Shown: one piece after another, positions 47,571-56,620 of the stretch
How positions within the stretch are numbered: the stretch's first letter is position 1
Layout of the letters: every line of letters starts with the position of its first letter
Source: Ignavibacteriales bacterium
GTDB lineage: Bacteria; Bacteroidota; Ignavibacteria; UBA10030
Assembly (NCBI GenBank): GCA_026390575.1
Contig: JAPLFR010000015.1
Coordinates: forward strand, 295,101 to 359,100
DNA length: 64,000 nucleotides
Reading direction: 5' to 3'
The notes under the pieces: model-generated
What the model was told of the DNA's origin: nothing
Databases searched by the model: none
What the model saw: only the letters and a program-made list of their open reading frames with translations
Program-made: the position numbers and the translations under genes

Positions 47571-49080
47571 CGCCGGTTTCCTTAAAAAAACACTGCGTTG
47601 GGTATGGCCAAGTCTTTTCGTCATAGTCCTCTCTTGTATCCGAAAAAGTGTTCTTGCATTATTGCCCTTTGAACAGATGCAGGAAGGATTGCTTCTGTAT
47701 GCCGGATACTTATTGTTCATGATCCCGGCAGGCATTCTTCTTTCAAGATTAAAATTGTTCGATGACGAATCAAAAGTAGCGTTGATACTCATCTGTGTTA
47801 CCTATATCTTTTTCGAGTATTCGGCAATATTCGCAACATGGGAACAATTTGCTAAACGATGGGTGATGCTGCATCTGTATAACGCGCAGCATACAATGTT
47901 TATTGTAACAATGGCTTTTTGCACCGTTGGAATGATGTGGGTTCTGGGAATAATGAATCAGAAGGCAAAGAATCTCAAGATCCTGCTCTTTACGACGTTC
48001 GTTCTTTCCGTTGTTCCGTTTATCGATGTACTGCAATCGCCAAAGTATAAATTCGATTCTGATCTATTCGATATTCATCAATCAAATACTGCTGTGAACC
48101 AAACAGCAATTCCGCAACGAATATTTTGGATCATACTCGATGAATATCCAAGCTCATTAGTATTGGATGAAGTATGGGGATATAAAGATACGACATTCCG
48201 GAGCGGACTCGAATCACTTGGGTTTACCGTGTACGACTCATGTATCTCGAATTACAATTATACACCGTTTAGTATTGCAGCAACAACGTATGGTGCGATG
48301 CTGCCAATAAACGGGCACCAAAGTCTCACTGTCCAACAATGGTTCTTATTGGGACAAAGGATAAGACAATCGCCGGTCTTGACCTTCTTTCGAGAGCAAG
48401 GGTACGAAACTCATATTCTCTCATTTACGGGTGCTGCTATTAAAAAATTATTTTATGCGGATCGAGGAGAAATAGTTACATATAGCGGAGAAATTGTTAG
48501 TTCGAGTGCTCTGGGCGCATTGCTTTCCCAATTTGGCAATCAGCATGCCACGTCTCTAGGATTTTATAACTGGGAAATTGTTAACAGGCTGTATGCTTTT
48601 ATGAACCCTAATCCAAAAAATGATCAGCGAATCTTTGTCTATGCTCATTTAATTATGCCTCATGGTCCATATCTGCCATTGGAACAAAAATCCTCCCAGA
48701 ACAAAGAACAGTATTTCGAACTTGAAGATGATCAAGCCTTCTTGTCTCAAGTAAAATATACTGACAGCACCGTCCTCGATTTATTGCATAAGGGTCTCGA
48801 TGGTTTGTCTCCTCATCAAAGGTCGAACACCCTGGTGATACTTCAAGCAGATCATGGGCCGAGATATTTGCAGAAGGGCGGAACAGATCTCCGACGGAGG
48901 TCGTCCTTCGGGATATTGAATGCCGTGCTTTGGCCCAAATATTCAAAGGGAAAGTTCTATAATGGCATGAGTTCTGTGAATACGTTCCGAATATTGTTTC
49001 GTGATTTGTGGGGGATCGATCTCAGCATGGTAAAAGATAGCTCTGCAAATGTATGTCCACTTATTAAAACAGAAGATTGA
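47551..49080 (+). CDS. Membrane alkaline-phosphatase-superfamily protein (sulfatase-like)
   Basis: About 509 aa, start ATG 47551 or 47563, overlapping the previous gene's end. The first ~150 residues hold about four membrane helices. The soluble domain has the superfamily metal-site pattern IFWIILDEYPSS and, much later, LQADHGPRYL, with a likely nucleophile in IAATTYG. This resembles sulfatase/phosphoethanolamine or glycerol-phosphate transferases that modify surface glycans or lipids. Substrate unknown. Overlap with the kinase-like/methyltransferase gene indicates joint action on a surface molecule. Confidence 0.72.
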   Translation: MSVKMSSAGFLKKTLRWVWPSLFVIVLSCIRKSVLALLPFEQMQEGLLLYAGYLLFMIPAGILLSRLKLFDDESKVALILICVTYIFFEYSAIFATWEQFAKRWVMLHLYNAQHTMFIVTMAFCTVGMMWVLGIMNQKAKNLKILLFTTFVLSVVPFIDVLQSPKYKFDSDLFDIHQSNTAVNQTAIPQRIFWIILDEYPSSLVLDEVWGYKDTTFRSGLESLGFTVYDSCISNYNYTPFSIAATTYGAMLPINGHQSLTVQQWFLLGQRIRQSPVLTFFREQGYETHILSFTGAAIKKLFYADRGEIVTYSGEIVSSSALGALLSQFGNQHATSLGFYNWEIVNRLYAFMNPNPKNDQRIFVYAHLIMPHGPYLPLEQKSSQNKEQYFELEDDQAFLSQVKYTDSTVLDLLHKGLDGLSPHQRSNTLVILQADHGPRYLQKGGTDLRRRSSFGILNAVLWPKYSKGKFYNGMSSVNTFRILFRDLWGIDLSMVKDSSANVCPLIKTED

Positions 49081-49113
49081 AGGATCGTAACTGCAAAAAT
49101 CATAAATAAATAA

Positions 49114-49242
49114 TCAGTCATTTATACGATGTATGTGGAATTAAAGAAACAATATGAACTTGGTAAGATCGAAGAAATTCGGACCGCTCCCATTATTCAT
49201 GGTATGGATTATGTCCGTCCGACTGTAAAGAAGGAACAATGA
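49114..49242 (+). pseudogene. Remnant of Wzz/GumC-type chain-length determinant
   Basis: A 42-codon frame ends at 49242; it includes YTMYVELKKQYELGKIEE and then PIIHGMDYVRP. In Wzz/GumC/exopolysaccharide chain-length proteins the conserved C-terminal coiled region reads YxxLxQQYELAKIEE...TPxIxVLDxAxPP, which this clearly echoes. The frame has a stop just upstream, lacks the rest of the protein and the closing membrane helix, and has no ribosome binding site. It is a truncated relic that suggests the region once held a polysaccharide export locus. Confidence 0.65.
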
Positions 49243-49532
49243 AAGAAAGGAATTATTGTCCTCGTATCGTGATGCAGAAATGTGTCGAGAGATGGACGAA
49301 TCTAAACTCGAAATAGATCAAGTATAACGAAAGCTTAAGAGATCGACCGGGAATTATAAAAGCGGGTATACTGTTTACACTACCAATGTCCAAACAGGTG
49401 AAATTGTAGTTTATTTATTTTACATCATCTTCGTGAAAAATGCCAGGCGTGCCAGAAGCGGACGCCGGATTTCTTTTGTTTGCCAGGCACCTTGCCAATC
49501 ATCGAACCTTGACGTACCTTGCATTGTGAACT
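49243..49532. promoter_or_regulatory. Spacer before the sensor kinase with repeated TGCCAGGC
   Basis: TGCCAGGC occurs twice exactly 40 bases apart (49441 and 49481); the first copy is followed by GTGCCAG and the second by ACCTTGCCA, giving two partly similar GGC/GCC-rich elements 45-92 bases before the kinase gene. They may be binding sites for a regulator. No sigma-54 consensus or terminator was found in this spacer, and no coding sequence beyond the chain-length relic. Confidence 0.35.
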
Positions 49533-50948
49533 ATGTCTGAAGCGTCTTTTCTTTTCTCTCAATATGGGCGTGTTGTTGATTTGCTGCCCGAGATGGTGCT
49601 CATCCTGGATGATGAAAACAGGATTCTCGATGCCAACAAAACTGCCGCCGACAAACTAGGAGTGGTTGTTCGACCCTCGCATCCGAAATATATCTTCGAT
49701 ATACTCCCGGAAGATAAACGGAATAGTTTTAGAGGCCTGCTTCCGTTTGCCGACCAACTGAATTTGGAAACTCAATTTCGTAATCGTGACGGATCGATCA
49801 TCGATGTCACGGGAACAGTCCGCGTGCTGCATTCGGGCCAAACGAAGTACTGGGTTCTAGTGATGCGCGATGTAACAGAAGAAAAGCGGAAAGAACTTGA
49901 TTTGCTGCGTTTCTCTAACGTCATCCACAATACCATTAACCCCATTCAGATTAGCGATGCAAATGGAACAATGATTTATGTCAATCCAGCTTTTGAAAAA
50001 GTGACTGGTTATAACAATACAGAATTGATTGGGAAGAACCCAAATATTTTAAACAGCAGTAAGCACAGCAAAGAATTTTGGTCTGGAGTGTGGAAGCACA
50101 TTATTTCTGGTAAAGTCTGGGTAGGGAAGATCGAAAACCGACGGAAAGATGGGAGTCCGTTTTTCACAGAGCTTGTCATTTCGCCGATCGTCGATTCCCA
50201 GGGCAAGATCGTGGGATATCTTGGCGCGCATCGTGACATCACGGAACAAATTATTTTGGAGCAACAGCTTGTCCGTTCACAGCGCTTGGAAAGTATCGGT
50301 ACACTCGCAGCAGGTATTGCGCACGAAGTCGGCAACCCGCTCACTGCTATTTCATCACTCGTGCAAGTTATTCAACGTACGAGCACGGATGAATTTGCCA
50401 AAGAGAAATTAGAGCTCATCAACAGTCAAGTGAACCGTATTACCCGCATCATACGCGAACTAGTGGATTTCTCGCGTCCCTCTACACACGTGGTGAAGCC
50501 GACGAATATCAATCGAATTGTTAAAGAAGCGCTGAATATCGTTCAGTACGGAAAAAAAGTAAAGGATATTACCTTCGCACTCGATTTGGATGAACACCTT
50601 CCGGAGATTGCCGCAGTGCCAGATCAAATCGTTCAGGTCTTTATCAACATTTTAATGAACGCCGTGGATTCGTTGGATGAACGCCGCGGTACGATCACTG
50701 TACATAGCCGTAAAAATGAACATGCGGTTGAAGTGATCGTGCATGACACAGGAAAAGGAATTGAATCTTCAGCATTGGAAAAAATCTTCGAACCGTTTTA
50801 CACAACAAAAACTACCGGCCAAGGCACAGGGCTGGGGTTGTGGGTGAGTTATGGTATCGTTAAAAGTTTTGGCGGCGATGTGTTTGTTGAAAGTATTCCC
50901 GAAAAGGGGAGCACCTTCACCGTCTCGTTTCCTTGGAAAGGTGTCTAA
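49533..50948 (+). CDS. PAS-domain sensor histidine kinase (NtrB-like)
   Basis: 471 aa, no membrane helices, so cytoplasmic. Two PAS domains (about 10-115 and 125-245, the second with YVNPAFEKVTGY and the PAC segment GYLGAHRDITEQ). Phospho-acceptor His264 lies in GIAHEVGNPLTAIS. The ATPase has N-box NILMNAVDS, G1 DTGKGI and G2 GQGTGLGL. It stops one base into the next gene (TAATG overlap), which encodes a sigma-54 activator, so the pair is a cognate two-component system. The signal (redox, energy or H2-related) is unknown. Confidence 0.93.
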   Translation: MSEASFLFSQYGRVVDLLPEMVLILDDENRILDANKTAADKLGVVVRPSHPKYIFDILPEDKRNSFRGLLPFADQLNLETQFRNRDGSIIDVTGTVRVLHSGQTKYWVLVMRDVTEEKRKELDLLRFSNVIHNTINPIQISDANGTMIYVNPAFEKVTGYNNTELIGKNPNILNSSKHSKEFWSGVWKHIISGKVWVGKIENRRKDGSPFFTELVISPIVDSQGKIVGYLGAHRDITEQIILEQQLVRSQRLESIGTLAAGIAHEVGNPLTAISSLVQVIQRTSTDEFAKEKLELINSQVNRITRIIRELVDFSRPSTHVVKPTNINRIVKEALNIVQYGKKVKDITFALDLDEHLPEIAAVPDQIVQVFINILMNAVDSLDERRGTITVHSRKNEHAVEVIVHDTGKGIESSALEKIFEPFYTTKTTGQGTGLGLWVSYGIVKSFGGDVFVESIPEKGSTFTVSFPWKGV

Positions 50949-52309
50949 TGGCGCAACGCATATTAGTGGTTGATGACGAACAAATTATCCGTGAATCCCT
51001 CTCCTTCATCTTAAAGAAAGAAGGATATAACGTTGAAGAAGCAGTCAACGGTAAAGACGCACTCACAAAGCACGAAGCAAATCCATTCGATATCATTATT
51101 ACTGATATTGAAATGCCTGAAATGAAAGGAGTGGATTTGCTGAAACAAATTCGCCAGCGGACGCCGCAGACATTGGTTGTGATTATTACGGCATTTGGAT
51201 CTGTCGAAACGGCGGTGCTGGCACTGCGCGAAGGTGCCGCGGATTATATTTTGAAGCCGATTAACTTTGATGATCTGCTCTACCGTGTGAAGAAGCTTTG
51301 CGATTACCATGCGCTGACTATTGAAAACTCCCTCCTACGCCAAGAACTTCAGCGTACCTATGATTTCGATCAAATTATAGGGCAAAGTACGCCGATGAAA
51401 AAAATCTTTGAAGTAATTAAACGAGTTGCGCACAGTGAAGGTACTGTGTTGATCACCGGTAAAAGCGGTACAGGAAAAGAAATTGTTGCACGCGCAATTC
51501 ACTACAATAGTCCGCGTCGTGAAAAAAGGTTTCTGCCTATCAATTGCGGAGCCATTGTTGACACACTGTTTGAAAGCGAACTCTTCGGACACAAAAAAGG
51601 ATCATTCACAGGTGCAACAGTAGACAAAGAGGGATTGTTAAAAGTTGCGGAAGGCGGTACCGTCTTTCTTGATGAAGTAAGTGAAATTCCAATTCAACTT
51701 CAGGTGAAATTATTACGTGCGCTTGAGCAAAGAGAAATTACACCTGTTGGTATGACGGAACCGATCAAAATCGATGTTCGCATTATTGCTGCGACGAACC
51801 GGGACCTGCGCAAAGAGGTGGAGAATGGTAAATTCCGCGACGATCTTTATTATCGTCTCAATGTTGTTGAAATCGATTTGCCTTCACTCAAGGAACGTCC
51901 TGATGATGTTCCAATTCTCGCGCAGCATTTTCTTGATGCATTCAAGAAACAAATGAGCAAACCAATTCAGGGATTCGCCAACGAAGCGATGCGTGCCTTG
52001 CTCCAATACCAATGGAAAGGCGAAGTACGCGAATTGGAAAATGTCGTCGAGCGCGCCGTCATCTTTTGCGATGAAGACTTCGTCAGACTTGAACATCTTC
52101 CGGAATATATGCGACCTGCAGAAGACATTCCGTCTGTTTCTACCGGTCATGGGACACTTAAGGATGCTGTGAGAAGTTTTGAAAGGCAGTTCATTCAACA
52201 AACGCTTTCGGCTTGCGGGCAGAACAAGGAAACAGCCGCTAAAGTTCTGGGTGTGAGTCTTTCTTCGCTCTATCGCAAAATAGAAGAGCTGCAAATACCG
52301 TCGCACTGA
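50948..52309 (+). CDS. Sigma-54-dependent response regulator (NtrC family)
   Basis: About 453 aa from ATG 50948. Receiver domain with phospho-acceptor Asp53 ([10 protein letters not shown]) and Lys103; AAA+ domain with Walker A GKSGTGKE (171-178), the sigma-54 contact loop GSFTGA (218-223; alanine-for-serine change from the usual GAFTGA) and [10 protein letters not shown]-terminal Fis-type helix-turn-helix with [17 protein letters not shown]. Activates sigma-54 promoters on phosphorylation by the overlapping kinase. A consensus promoter lies 175 bases downstream. Confidence 0.93.
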   Translation: MAQRILVVDDEQIIRESLSFILKKEGYNVEEAVNGKDALTKHEANPFDIIITDIEMPEMKGVDLLKQIRQRTPQTLVVIITAFGSVETAVLALREGAADYILKPINFDDLLYRVKKLCDYHALTIENSLLRQELQRTYDFDQIIGQSTPMKKIFEVIKRVAHSEGTVLITGKSGTGKEIVARAIHYNSPRREKRFLPINCGAIVDTLFESELFGHKKGSFTGATVDKEGLLKVAEGGTVFLDEVSEIPIQLQVKLLRALEQREITPVGMTEPIKIDVRIIAATNRDLRKEVENGKFRDDLYYRLNVVEIDLPSLKERPDDVPILAQHFLDAFKKQMSKPIQGFANEAMRALLQYQWKGEVRELENVVERAVIFCDEDFVRLEHLPEYMRPAEDIPSVSTGHGTLKDAVRSFERQFIQQTLSACGQNKETAAKVLGVSLSSLYRKIEELQIPSH

Positions 52310-52483
52310 AGAGAATTGCCATTTTTTCTTAAAACTGTCCGGATGAGCACTGATGCAAATCTTCTGATTTGTAAGAAATCCGTCTAAAGCTATTTCCCAA
52401 AATCTGCAAATTCAATTGAAACAGAGGGGCATGCCTCACTCAATCAACCTTAATTTGTCAAGACATGGTACCTTAGTAATTAC

Positions 52484-52498
52484 TGGCACATTCCTTGC
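52484..52498 (+). promoter_or_regulatory. Sigma-54 promoter (-24/-12) for the hydrogenase operon
   Basis: TGGCAC-ATTCC-TTGC matches the sigma-54 consensus TGGCAC-N5-TTGC exactly at both conserved blocks. Transcription should begin near 52509-52511, before the small gene at 52546. A GGCATGCC palindrome at 52428-52435 inside AGGGGCATGCCTC is a possible upstream activator site about 50 bases away. The preceding gene encodes a sigma-54 activator, which strengthens the call. Confidence 0.85.
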
Positions 52499-52545
52499 GG
52501 AATATATTGTGAGAATAATTATCAATATTTGCAGAAGAGATATAC

Positions 52546-52734
52546 ATGAAGTTACGATGGTGGCTTGTTGGAATCGTTGCCGTTGCCGCAGGCGGTATGT
52601 TTATGATCAAACATATCGTAGACAACAAAAAGACGTTTCTCCCTTTCGTTGATAATACCAATGAAAAAAGTTTCGGCACGTTTCCACATGAAATGCTTGA
52701 AACTGATTTCGACGACACAGATTATTTAGCGTAA
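52546..52734 (+). CDS. Small single-helix membrane protein
   Basis: 62 aa. Basic start MKLRWW, one membrane helix (LVGIVAVAAGGMFMI) then an acidic C-terminus (HEMLETDFDDTDYLA). It is the first gene behind the sigma-54 promoter; AGAAGAG lies 8-14 bases before the ATG. No recognised family. It might anchor or regulate the hydrogenase or the lone receiver protein that follows; this is inference from position only. Confidence 0.7.
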   Translation: MKLRWWLVGIVAVAAGGMFMIKHIVDNKKTFLPFVDNTNEKSFGTFPHEMLETDFDDTDYLA

Positions 52735-52774
52735 CTCCGTTCAGCAGGGGCATCGGACAAAAGAAAACTTCACC

Positions 52775-53197
52775 ATGTCCAATCAGGTCGGCATAATTTC
52801 GCATGATCAAGCGCAGGCGGCATCACGTGCTACCGTCTCACGGAAGCGTGTGCTCGTTTTTAGTCCGGATGCAGATTTGGCAAGGTTTCTTCTACTCAAT
52901 CTCGAAGACCAGTTTCAGATTGTACGCGAACACCGGCTGGAACAATTTGAACAAGCGGTCAAAGAAATTTTACCAGATTTAATCTTGATTGATCTCTATA
53001 CATTTTCTGCCGATATCATCAAACAACTTGATATTGTACGCCGAATGGCAAGCACAATCCCAATCATTGCCTTGCGTGCTTATATGTCTCTTGCACCTGA
53101 GATGAACAAATCAATTGACGATCTTACAGATGCAGTTTTTTATAAACCGGTTGATGTAGAACTTATTACACAAGCGATTGAGGATTTATTGAAATAA
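52775..53197 (+). CDS. Stand-alone receiver-domain protein
   Basis: 140 aa: an N-terminal ~20 polar residues, then a CheY-like receiver with VLVFSPDADLARFLL, the likely phospho-acceptor Asp in LILIDLYTF, and the conserved Lys-Pro in FYKPVDVE. There is no output domain. It is 40 bases after the small membrane protein and before the hydrogenase genes, within the presumed sigma-54 operon. The acidic pocket is partly changed (SPD in place of DD), so phosphorylation is uncertain. It may relay signals from the nearby kinase. Confidence 0.78.
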   Translation: MSNQVGIISHDQAQAASRATVSRKRVLVFSPDADLARFLLLNLEDQFQIVREHRLEQFEQAVKEILPDLILIDLYTFSADIIKQLDIVRRMASTIPIIALRAYMSLAPEMNKSIDDLTDAVFYKPVDVELITQAIEDLLK

Positions 53198-53316
53198 GAC
53201 GCTCTGAGGTATTGTATATTCCCATCTGACGATTGAATAAGTAATAGGCTTTTAAGACAACGGTATTTACAGTTATTTGTTTTGCATTCTCACAAAGCAA
53301 TCTTGTAGGTATCCAC

Positions 53317-54444
53317 TTGAAGACTTTTATTCTTGAACGCAGCGAACTTGACCGCCTGGTCGAAACTCTCAAACGCCGTGGCTATAAGGTCATCGGGCCC
53401 ACCGTGCACGACAGTGCAATCATTTACGACGAGTTGACACATCCTAACGATCTTCCTATCGGCTGGACGGATGAACAAACAAACGGCATGTATCGATTGA
53501 AGAAACGGGATGATGCCGCAGTGTTTGGCTGGACGGTTGGTCCGCAGTCATGGAAGAAATTTCTTTTCCCGCCAATTCAAAAAATCTTTGCAACCCACAA
53601 AAGTAATAAAGGACTTGATCTTCCCAACTCGAAAAAACAACCATCGCAAGAACCGGCGCCGACAAAATACGCTTTTTTTGGTGTTCGCCCCTGCGATTTA
53701 AGCGCCATTACTCTTCAAGATAAAGTATTCCTCAGCGGACCTTTTATCGATCCTGTCTATGAGCGAAAACGGGCCGGTAATTTTATTGTATCAGTAAATT
53801 GCGGACAAGCAGGAGGAACATGTTTCTGTGCGTCGATGGGCACGGGACCTAAAGCCGCAGCCGGATTTGATCTTGCATTGACTGAAATCCTAAACGACAA
53901 GCGTCATTACTTTATCGTGGAAGTAGGTACAGAGCTGGGTGCAGATGTTCTCAAGAGCGTGAAGTATATAAAAGCAACCGATGAAAATATTACGACGGTC
54001 AACGAAGTCAGCGAAAAGACCTCAAAACAAATGGGACGGCAGCTTGACACAGTCGATCTGAAAAATATTCTTTATCAAAATTCCGAACACCCACGCTGGG
54101 AACGAACCGCTGCGCGGTGCCTTACGTGCGCCAACTGTACCATGGTTTGTCCAACCTGTTTCTGCGCCACGGTGGAAGATGTGACGGATCTTGCAGGCAA
54201 GCAAGCAGATCGTATGCGAAAATGGGATTCTTGCTTCACGCTCGACTTTTCATACATTCACGGTGGAAGCGTGCGCGCTTCTGCAAAAGCACGCTACCGG
54301 CAATGGATGACGCATAAACTGGCATCATGGGTGGATCAGTTCGGTACATTTGGCTGCGTTGGGTGCGGACGCTGTATTACATGGTGTCCAGTTGGCATCG
54401 ATATCACTGAGGAAGCACGCGCCATTCGTGAAAATCAAACTTGA
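53317..54444 (+). CDS. hydB: Group 3b hydrogenase, beta subunit (4Fe-4S electron-transfer)
   Basis: 375 aa, start TTG 53317. The C-terminal third carries two iron-sulfur motifs: Cys268, 271, 274, 278 ([11 protein letters not shown], with extra Cys281 and Cys283) and Cys347, 350, 353, 357 ([11 protein letters not shown]). The N-terminal region is like the beta subunit of sulfhydrogenases and anaerobic sulfite reductase AsrA. It passes electrons between the flavin gamma subunit and the hydrogenase pair. Genes for gamma, delta and alpha follow. Symbol after the Pyrococcus HydBGDA names, by similarity. Confidence 0.88.
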   Translation: MKTFILERSELDRLVETLKRRGYKVIGPTVHDSAIIYDELTHPNDLPIGWTDEQTNGMYRLKKRDDAAVFGWTVGPQSWKKFLFPPIQKIFATHKSNKGLDLPNSKKQPSQEPAPTKYAFFGVRPCDLSAITLQDKVFLSGPFIDPVYERKRAGNFIVSVNCGQAGGTCFCASMGTGPKAAAGFDLALTEILNDKRHYFIVEVGTELGADVLKSVKYIKATDENITTVNEVSEKTSKQMGRQLDTVDLKNILYQNSEHPRWERTAARCLTCANCTMVCPTCFCATVEDVTDLAGKQADRMRKWDSCFTLDFSYIHGGSVRASAKARYRQWMTHKLASWVDQFGTFGCVGCGRCITWCPVGIDITEEARAIRENQT

Positions 54445-54473
54445 TGAGTTATGTTAATTAAAGGAAAAGTGCT

Positions 54474-54935
54474 ATGGAAGACCTAAAGAATATTCTTGCA
54501 GAACATCCGTTCTTCAAAGGACTCAATGAAGAATATTTCGCGCTCATCGTTGGCTGCGCATCCAATATGCGCGTCGATGCCGGCAAGATGATTCACCGCG
54601 AAGGTGAAGAAGCGAATCACTTCTATCTTATCCGATCGGGAAAAGTCACGCTCCAAATTATGACGCCAAATAAAGGTCCGGTTATCATCGAGACATTAGA
54701 AGAAGGCGACATTCTTGGCTGGTCGTGGCTTGTACCGCCTTATACCTGGCACTTTGATGCGAGAGCGTTGGCTCTTACACGCATGATTGCCCTCGATGGA
54801 AAATGTTTACGCAACAAGTGCGAGGACGATCATCACCTTGGGTACGAATTGCTCAAACGCTTCGCTGATATTATGATGAAACAACTTGAATCCACACGCT
54901 TACAACTTCTGGACGTTTATGGCGACCGATCCTGA
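54474..54935 (+). CDS. Cyclic-nucleotide-binding-domain protein without output domain
   Basis: 153 aa. A single CNBD/Crp-like beta roll: [37 protein letters not shown] and the phosphate-binding cassette region [24 protein letters not shown]. There is no helix-turn-helix. It lies between the beta and gamma hydrogenase genes and overlaps the latter, so it is made with the enzyme. Homologous placement is common in group 3b operons; it may be a regulatory or scaffold subunit responding to a small molecule. Which ligand is unknown. Confidence 0.85.
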   Translation: MEDLKNILAEHPFFKGLNEEYFALIVGCASNMRVDAGKMIHREGEEANHFYLIRSGKVTLQIMTPNKGPVIIETLEEGDILGWSWLVPPYTWHFDARALALTRMIALDGKCLRNKCEDDHHLGYELLKRFADIMMKQLESTRLQLLDVYGDRS

Positions 54936-55788
54936 ACTACTATCGCTCAAAGTAGATTACAAGCGGAATCCAATGCTTCCTTGGCCGTTTCAAATCCGGC
55001 GAGTGAAACATGAAACGGAAGATACATTCACCGTTGAATTACAACCTCTGGGCGCCCTGGAAGAGTTTTCGTTTCAGCCAGGACAGTTCAATATGGTGTA
55101 TGTGTATGGTGTCGGTGAAATTCCGATTTCTATTAGCGGAGATCCGGCTAATCCACGTATGCTTGTGCATACAACACGAGCAGTCGGTACCGTGACGAAA
55201 GCAATGGACAAAATGCGGCGTGGAGATATTTTAGGCATTCGCGGTCCGTATGGAACGCCATGGCCTGTAGATCAAGCAAACGGATTGGATGTCGTTTTCG
55301 TTGCCGGCGGTATAGGACTTGCTCCGCTGCGGCCAACGCTGTATGAGGTTGTTGCACACCGTGAGCGGTATGGGAAAGTCGTACTATTATATGGGACACG
55401 CACGCCCTTAGATGTCCTTTTCCGGCAGGAATTAGAAAATTGGCGTGCACGCTTTGATTTGGAAATTTACGTTACGGTTGATCGAGCAATGAGCGGATGG
55501 CGCGGCAATGTTGGCGTAGTAACAAATCTTATCTCGCGGGCGCCATTCGATCCGCGCAATACAATGGCATTCGTCTGCGGTCCGGAGATTATGATGCGAT
55601 TTACCGCGATGGAACTGCATAAGCGCGGTGTCGATAACGAGCACATTTTTGTTTCGATGGAGCGTAATATGAAATGTGCCATCGGCTTGTGCGGACATTG
55701 CCAGTTTGGATCATTCTTTGTCTGTAAAGATGGCCCTGTCTTTCAGTATAGTAAAATCAAAGATATGCTGGTGAAATGGGAAATTTAA
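54919..55788 (+). CDS. hydG: Group 3b hydrogenase, gamma subunit (FAD/NAD(P)-binding)
   Basis: About 289 aa from ATG 54919, overlapping the CNBD gene by 17 bases. Ferredoxin-NADP-reductase-like fold: FAD part [19 protein letters not shown], glycine-rich nucleotide site [17 protein letters not shown], and [12 protein letters not shown]. Near the end [17 protein letters not shown] gives four cysteines for a 2Fe-2S cluster. It moves electrons between NAD(P)H and the beta subunit. Also similar to sulfite reductase AsrB and dihydroorotate dehydrogenase electron-transfer subunits. Confidence 0.9.
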   Translation: MATDPELLSLKVDYKRNPMLPWPFQIRRVKHETEDTFTVELQPLGALEEFSFQPGQFNMVYVYGVGEIPISISGDPANPRMLVHTTRAVGTVTKAMDKMRRGDILGIRGPYGTPWPVDQANGLDVVFVAGGIGLAPLRPTLYEVVAHRERYGKVVLLYGTRTPLDVLFRQELENWRARFDLEIYVTVDRAMSGWRGNVGVVTNLISRAPFDPRNTMAFVCGPEIMMRFTAMELHKRGVDNEHIFVSMERNMKCAIGLCGHCQFGSFFVCKDGPVFQYSKIKDMLVKWEI

Positions 55789-55804
55789 TATAAAGAGCTC
55801 GAAG

Positions 55805-56620
55805 ATGCCTGCTAAGAACACGAAGGTTCCGAAGATGGCTGCAAAGAAGCCCCGTAAGCCAAAACTTGCTGTATGGAAATTTTCTTCATGCGATGGGTGT
55901 CAATTAAGTCTGCTCGATTGCGAAGACGAACTGCTCGCCATTACCGAGCATGTCGAGATTGCGAACTTCCCCGAAGCGTCGCGTGCAGTCACGAAAGGTC
56001 CATACGACATTTCACTGGTGGAGGGTTCCATCACCACACCACACGATGCTGAACGTATCCACCAAGTACGGCGCCAGTCGAAAGTTCTCATTACGATCGG
56101 AGCATGCGCAACAGCTGGGGGCATTCAAGCGCTTCGTAACTTCAAGGATGTGAAACAATTTATCATAGCGGTCTATGCCAATCCGAAGTACATCGAGACG
56201 CTGAATAAATCGACGCCAATTGCCGACCATGTTTTTGTAGATTTCGAGTTGCGCGGCTGCCCGATCAACAAGCATCAATTGGTGGAGGTCATCAACGCAT
56301 ATCTCAACGGCCGCAAACCAAACACTCCGGCGTACGCTGTGTGTCTCGAATGTAAGCGGCGCTTCATCACCTGTGGGTTAGTTGCTCATGGCCCAACGTG
56401 TCTTGGTCCGGTAACTCAGGCTGGATGTAACGCCTTATGTCCGTCATACTCGCGCGGCTGCTTTGGCTGCTTTGGCCCGAAGGAAACGCCGAACACGTCT
56501 GCACTCAGCGCATACTGGAATTCACTCGGTGTTAAGGATGATGAACTCGTACGTTTGTTCCGTGGATTCAATGCTTACGCTGAAGCATTCCGAAGAGAGA
56601 GCGAAGCACATGAAAAGTAA
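55805..56620 (+). CDS. hydD: Group 3b [NiFe]-hydrogenase small subunit (delta)
   Basis: 271 aa with no twin-arginine signal, so cytoplasmic. The proximal cluster motif is [14 protein letters not shown] (Cys29, Cys32) with [14 protein letters not shown]; the C-terminal cluster cysteines are in [11 protein letters not shown] and [15 protein letters not shown] lysine-rich N-terminal tail of ~20 residues precedes the fold. It carries the iron-sulfur relay from the NiFe centre. The last 11 bases overlap the large subunit gene. Confidence 0.92.
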   Translation: MPAKNTKVPKMAAKKPRKPKLAVWKFSSCDGCQLSLLDCEDELLAITEHVEIANFPEASRAVTKGPYDISLVEGSITTPHDAERIHQVRRQSKVLITIGACATAGGIQALRNFKDVKQFIIAVYANPKYIETLNKSTPIADHVFVDFELRGCPINKHQLVEVINAYLNGRKPNTPAYAVCLECKRRFITCGLVAHGPTCLGPVTQAGCNALCPSYSRGCFGCFGPKETPNTSALSAYWNSLGVKDDELVRLFRGFNAYAEAFRRESEAHEK

